Source of the DNA: CAZVRZ01 sp964629965
GTDB lineage: Bacteria > Chloroflexota > Anaerolineae > Anaerolineales > UBA4823
DNA length: 53,159 nucleotides
Assembly (NCBI GenBank): GCA_964629965.1
Contig: CAZVRZ010000017.1
Span: forward strand, 1 to 53,159
Direction of reading: 5' to 3'
This document shows positions 50,502-53,159 of the stretch, in pieces. The notes under the pieces were generated by a model. It worked only from the letters and a program-made list of their open reading frames with translations. It had not been told where the DNA came from and did no database searches. Every line of letters starts with the position of its first letter. Position 1 is the first letter of the stretch. The position numbers were made by a program, and so were the translations under genes.

Positions 50502-51464
50502 TCAGTTTGCTTTCTCGGCATATAGATGGCACTTGACCAGTGTATCTTCTGCAATGGTATCGGCAGGCACTACGGTCTTGCATTTTTCCATGGCAACGGG
50601 ACATCTGCCGGCAAATTTGCAGCCTGTGCGCATATATTCTTCGGACTCCAACTCAGTGAGGTTGACTCGGCTGGCCCATCGTCGGGCCGGATCGGCCTCT
50701 GGAATGGACTCGCGCAGCAGCTTGGTGTACGGATGCCGAGGGTTCATCAACACTTGTTCCACCGACCCCATTTCAATCAAATTACCTCTGAACATGATCG
50801 CAATGCGATCGCTGACATAATAAGCGGTAGCCAGGTCGTGGGTGATGTAGAGCACGCTCACACCCAGCTCGTCTCGCAGCTTCTTGAAAAGGTTGACGAT
50901 CGACATTCTTAAGGAAGCGTCCACCATCGAAACCGGTTCGTCGGCGATCAACAGGCTGGGGTTGGTCAGCAGGGCACGGGCAATCGATACCCGCTGCAAC
51001 TGCCCACCGGAGAATTCGCTCGGATACTTGCCGTGAAACTCACTGTAGGAAAGGCCGACCGCCTGCAATTTCTGATCGATCAACTCGACCGCCTGCTCTT
51101 TGTTCTCCGCCAGTTTGTAATTCTGCACGGTCTCGAAGAAATACGCCTCCACCAGGCGCAGCGGATTGAAGGTACCGAAGGGATCCTGGAAAATTGCCTG
51201 GATGCCTTCAGTAATCCACACCCTTTTTCTCTTTTCCTCTTTCTTGCCGCTGTGATAAATGGTGCCCGAGGTGGCTTCCTCGAAACCCAAGATCATCTTA
51301 GAGATGGTGGTTTTACCGCAGCCGCTCTCTCCCGCCAAGGCAAAGATCTCCGCCGGCTTGATGTAAAAGCTCACCTGATCCGTAGCAGTGATGTGCATCC
51401 GAGAAAAGATGCTCCCCAGGGAAAAAACTTTCGTAAGATTTTCGAGTTCTAGTAGTTTATCCAT
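50502..51464 (-). CDS. ABC transporter ATP-binding protein, OppF/DppF-like
   Basis: The 320-residue ATPase has Walker A GESGCGKT, Q-loop FQDPFGTFNP, signature FSGGQLQRVSIARALL, Walker B LLIADEPVSMVD and the switch His in THDLATAYY. The C-terminal oligopeptide/dipeptide-transporter extension ends in a Cys-rich region (GCKFAGRCPVAMEKC). In this family the partners import peptides or, in many fermenters, beta-linked oligosaccharides. The GH3 neighbour favours an oligosaccharide substrate. It follows oppD-like after 16 bases. Confidence 0.92.
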   Translation of the reverse strand: MDKLLELENLTKVFSLGSIFSRMHITATDQVSFYIKPAEIFALAGESGCGKTTISKMILGFEEATSGTIYHSGKKEEKRKRVWITEGIQAIFQDPFGTFNPLRLVEAYFFETVQNYKLAENKEQAVELIDQKLQAVGLSYSEFHGKYPSEFSGGQLQRVSIARALLTNPSLLIADEPVSMVDASLRMSIVNLFKKLRDELGVSVLYITHDLATAYYVSDRIAIMFRGNLIEMGSVEQVLMNPRHPYTKLLRESIPEADPARRWASRVNLTELESEEYMRTGCKFAGRCPVAMEKCKTVVPADTIAEDTLVKCHLYAEKAN

Positions 51465-51480
51465 ACGAATGGGTTCCTTT

Positions 51481-52464
51481 TTAATGCACTAACCAGCAAG
51501 CAACTTTATGGTAAGGATCGATGGGCAAGAAATCCGGCATTTGCTGGATGCACACATCGGTGGTATGGGGACAGCGCGGATGGAAAGGACAACCGGTGGG
51601 CAGGTTGGTCAGCAAAGGCGGGCTGCCGGGCACACTGCTGCGTTGGCTCTTATCGCCAAACCTGGGCAGAGAATTGATCAAGAATTTGGTGTACGGATGG
51701 ATCGGATTATTAAAGATCTCCGCAGTCGTCGATTCTTCCACCATCTTGCCGGCATACATGATCCCGATCCGGTCGGCGATGTTGGCGTGCACGCCCATAT
51801 CGTGGGTGACCAGGATGATGGTATTGCTCAGCTTCTTCTGGATATCCATCAAGAGCTGCATCACCCCTCGCTGCACCACCACATCCAGGGCCGTGGTAGG
51901 CTCGTCCGCAATCATGATACTCGGCTTGAGCAGCGCCGCCAACGCAATGGTCACGCGCTGGCGCATACCGCCAGAAAGCTGGTGCGGATAAGCGTCCAGG
52001 ATATTTTTCGGCAGGCCCAGGTCGGAAATATGTTGGGCGGCCAGGTCGAAGGCTTCCTGGCGCGAGCGCATGCTCACATGGCTGCCCACAAAATCGCGGT
52101 AGGTCTCTTTCAGCTTCATCACCGGGTTCAACACGCTCATCGAGCCTTGCGGAACATAAGAGATGTATTTCATGCGCAGCTTGCGTCTTTCCTCTACGTC
52201 CAGCGTGGTGATATCGACCGCCTGGTTGTTCAAGAAGTAGAAAACATGGCCGCCGATCAGGCGCAAAGGCGGTTCGATGGCGCCGAACAGAGCCTTTAAT
52301 AGCGTGGTCTTCCCGCAGCCGCTTTCGCCGGCAATTCCGTAGACCTCATTCTTCTGGATCTCCAGATTGACATCGTTGACGGCCTTGGCTGTTTTTTGTG
52401 TACCGTGCATGTCGAGCACGTAGAAGGCTTTCAGGTTTTCAGTACGCAGGATGTAATTATTCAT
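51481..52464 (-). CDS. ABC transporter ATP-binding protein, OppD/DppD-like
   Basis: The 327-residue partner ATPase has Walker A GESGCGKTTLLKAL, signature LSGGMRQRVTIALAALL, Walker B IMIADEPTTALDV and switch THDMGVHANIADRIG. The C-terminal extension carries FHPRCPHTTDVC, a Cys pair typical of OppD. It probably pairs with the downstream OppF-like subunit as a heterodimeric engine. It starts three bases after the permease stop, so the genes are tightly coupled. Confidence 0.93.
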   Translation of the reverse strand: MNNYILRTENLKAFYVLDMHGTQKTAKAVNDVNLEIQKNEVYGIAGESGCGKTTLLKALFGAIEPPLRLIGGHVFYFLNNQAVDITTLDVEERRKLRMKYISYVPQGSMSVLNPVMKLKETYRDFVGSHVSMRSRQEAFDLAAQHISDLGLPKNILDAYPHQLSGGMRQRVTIALAALLKPSIMIADEPTTALDVVVQRGVMQLLMDIQKKLSNTIILVTHDMGVHANIADRIGIMYAGKMVEESTTAEIFNNPIHPYTKFLINSLPRFGDKSQRSSVPGSPPLLTNLPTGCPFHPRCPHTTDVCIQQMPDFLPIDPYHKVACWLVH

Positions 52465-52467
52465 GGC

Positions 52468-53159
52468 TCACTCCGCTCCCACCCGCTGGATGCGCGTTCT
52501 GGGATCCAGGTATTCACTAATGCTGACTGACATCCAGTAGAGGGCGATGAACAGGAAGAGTGATAAAACCACCGGCGTCAAGATCCACCACCACCGTGCC
52601 AAGAGGATTGATTGGTAGAAGAGCGCCCAATTCAACATCGTACCCAGGGTAGGAATGCTGAGATTGACCAATCCAAGGATAGCCAGCGTCATCTCCAGCC
52701 CGATCGCCCAGGCAATGTTGTTAATCAGGGTCGAAAAGATCAACGGCGTGGCAAAGGGTATGTATTCCTTCAAGACCAGTTTGATGGTGCCCGTGCCCGA
52801 AAGGATGGCCGTCTTGGTAAACTCGCGCTCGCGCAGGCTCAAGATGATCGAGCGGATCACGCGTGCGTCCCATGCCCAGCCGAAAAACGACAGCAGCAAT
52901 CCCAGAACCATCAGGTTCATGAATTGCCGCACCATCATAGCCAGCATGACCATAATCAGAAAGATGGGGATGACCAGCAGGCTGTCGCCGATAAACATCA
53001 GCACCCGGTCGGCTGTACCGCCTAGATACCCGGCGACCATGCCAACGATGATGGCAATCACCCGCGAGACCAGGGCGGCGATCAGCGAGATGATCAACGA
53101 ATTTCGCACCGCAAACGTCGCCTGCCAAAAGATATCCTGACCGTTTGAATCGGTGCCCA
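52468..53159 (-). CDS. ABC transporter permease, DppC/OppC-like (partial at window edge)
   Basis: The frame continues to the right edge: before the internal GTG at 53109 it reads GTDSNGQDIFWQATFAVRNS, the segment just ahead of the conserved permease core in DppC/OppC proteins. The visible part has about five membrane helices and the ATPase-coupling (EAA) loop around RSIILSLREREFTKTAILSG. The N-terminal helix and start lie outside. It belongs to the operon with the two ATPases and the GH3 enzyme; a second permease and a binding protein presumably lie upstream. Confidence 0.9.
   Translation of the reverse strand, partial: GTDSNGQDIFWQATFAVRNSLIISLIAALVSRVIAIIVGMVAGYLGGTADRVLMFIGDSLLVIPIFLIMVMLAMMVRQFMNLMVLGLLLSFFGWAWDARVIRSIILSLREREFTKTAILSGTGTIKLVLKEYIPFATPLIFSTLINNIAWAIGLEMTLAILGLVNLSIPTLGTMLNWALFYQSILLARWWWILTPVVLSLFLFIALYWMSVSISEYLDPRTRIQRVGAE

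Noticed and set aside
1..53159. tRNA, rRNA or known riboswitch genes
   Set aside because: Reading for T-loop signatures and conserved rRNA blocks gave nothing convincing; the apparent GTTCGA near 22495 is part of a terminator stem.

Overview
The window reads as chromosomal DNA of a GC-rich, probably anaerobic, carbohydrate-fermenting member of the Chloroflexota, most likely class Anaerolineae. This is inferred from gene content, not from a marker gene: a Rex redox repressor, an Asp23/Gls24 protein, a two-component Tat system, large secreted RCC1-type and ELWxSDG-repeat proteins with similar FLP-type C-termini, and many glycan-active enzymes. I found no rRNA, tRNA, CRISPR array, prophage or transposase. 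Coding density is high and no gene-free stretch exceeds about 230 bases.

Layout. 1-5.8 kb: the tail of an unknown gene, a GT-C-like membrane protein, a hypothetical protein plus histidine phosphatase pair, and a sugar kinase-deoC operon. 5.6-13.7 kb: a DUF4367-like lipoprotein, a radical SAM protein, a SpoIIM-like membrane protein, a 1331-residue RCC1 protein and an EamA transporter. 13.7-18.1 kb: a housekeeping run on the plus strand, rpmF-fabD-fabG-asp23-nusB-tatB-tatC, with a consensus promoter before rpmF. 18.1-32 kb: an accessory zone of envelope and secreted proteins, including a mosaic glycosidase-like lipoprotein, an ELWxSDG-repeat protein, an MFS transporter, a three-gene cassette (small YLDPGSGS protein, NoeA-like methyltransferase, sulfatase-like membrane enzyme) and a Tat-exported 5'-nucleotidase. 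32-34.7 kb: rex with a candidate operator, a GH13 enzyme and a flavodoxin-like reductase. 34.7-43.2 kb (minus strand): atpA-atpG-atpD-atpC-mreB, then an orphan GyrA-CTD-like protein and an Hsp70-like ATPase. 43.2-48.2 kb (minus strand): yebC-ruvC-methyltransferase-ruvA-proC-M42 peptidase. 48.3-53.2 kb (minus strand): an oligosaccharide/peptide ABC transporter operon ending in a GH3 glycosidase.

The most unusual signal is a family of short dispersed palindromic repeats. One type is a 15-bp unit, usually in two tandem copies, folding into hairpins of the form N6-TACY-N6' whose stems vary with compensation. The other is a GCGGT...ACCGC core, once enclosed by GTAGAGACGC arms. They lie between atp genes, between ruvA and proC, and in frame inside several unrelated proteins. 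The alpha subunit gene is broken by a 10-N gap flanked by a 7-bp duplication; removing 17 bases restores one frame, so the break is an assembly artefact.

Together the genes suggest a heterotroph that imports and hydrolyses oligosaccharides (ABC transporter, GH3, GH13, PfkB kinase), monitors NADH/NAD+ through Rex, and invests heavily in exported proteins.
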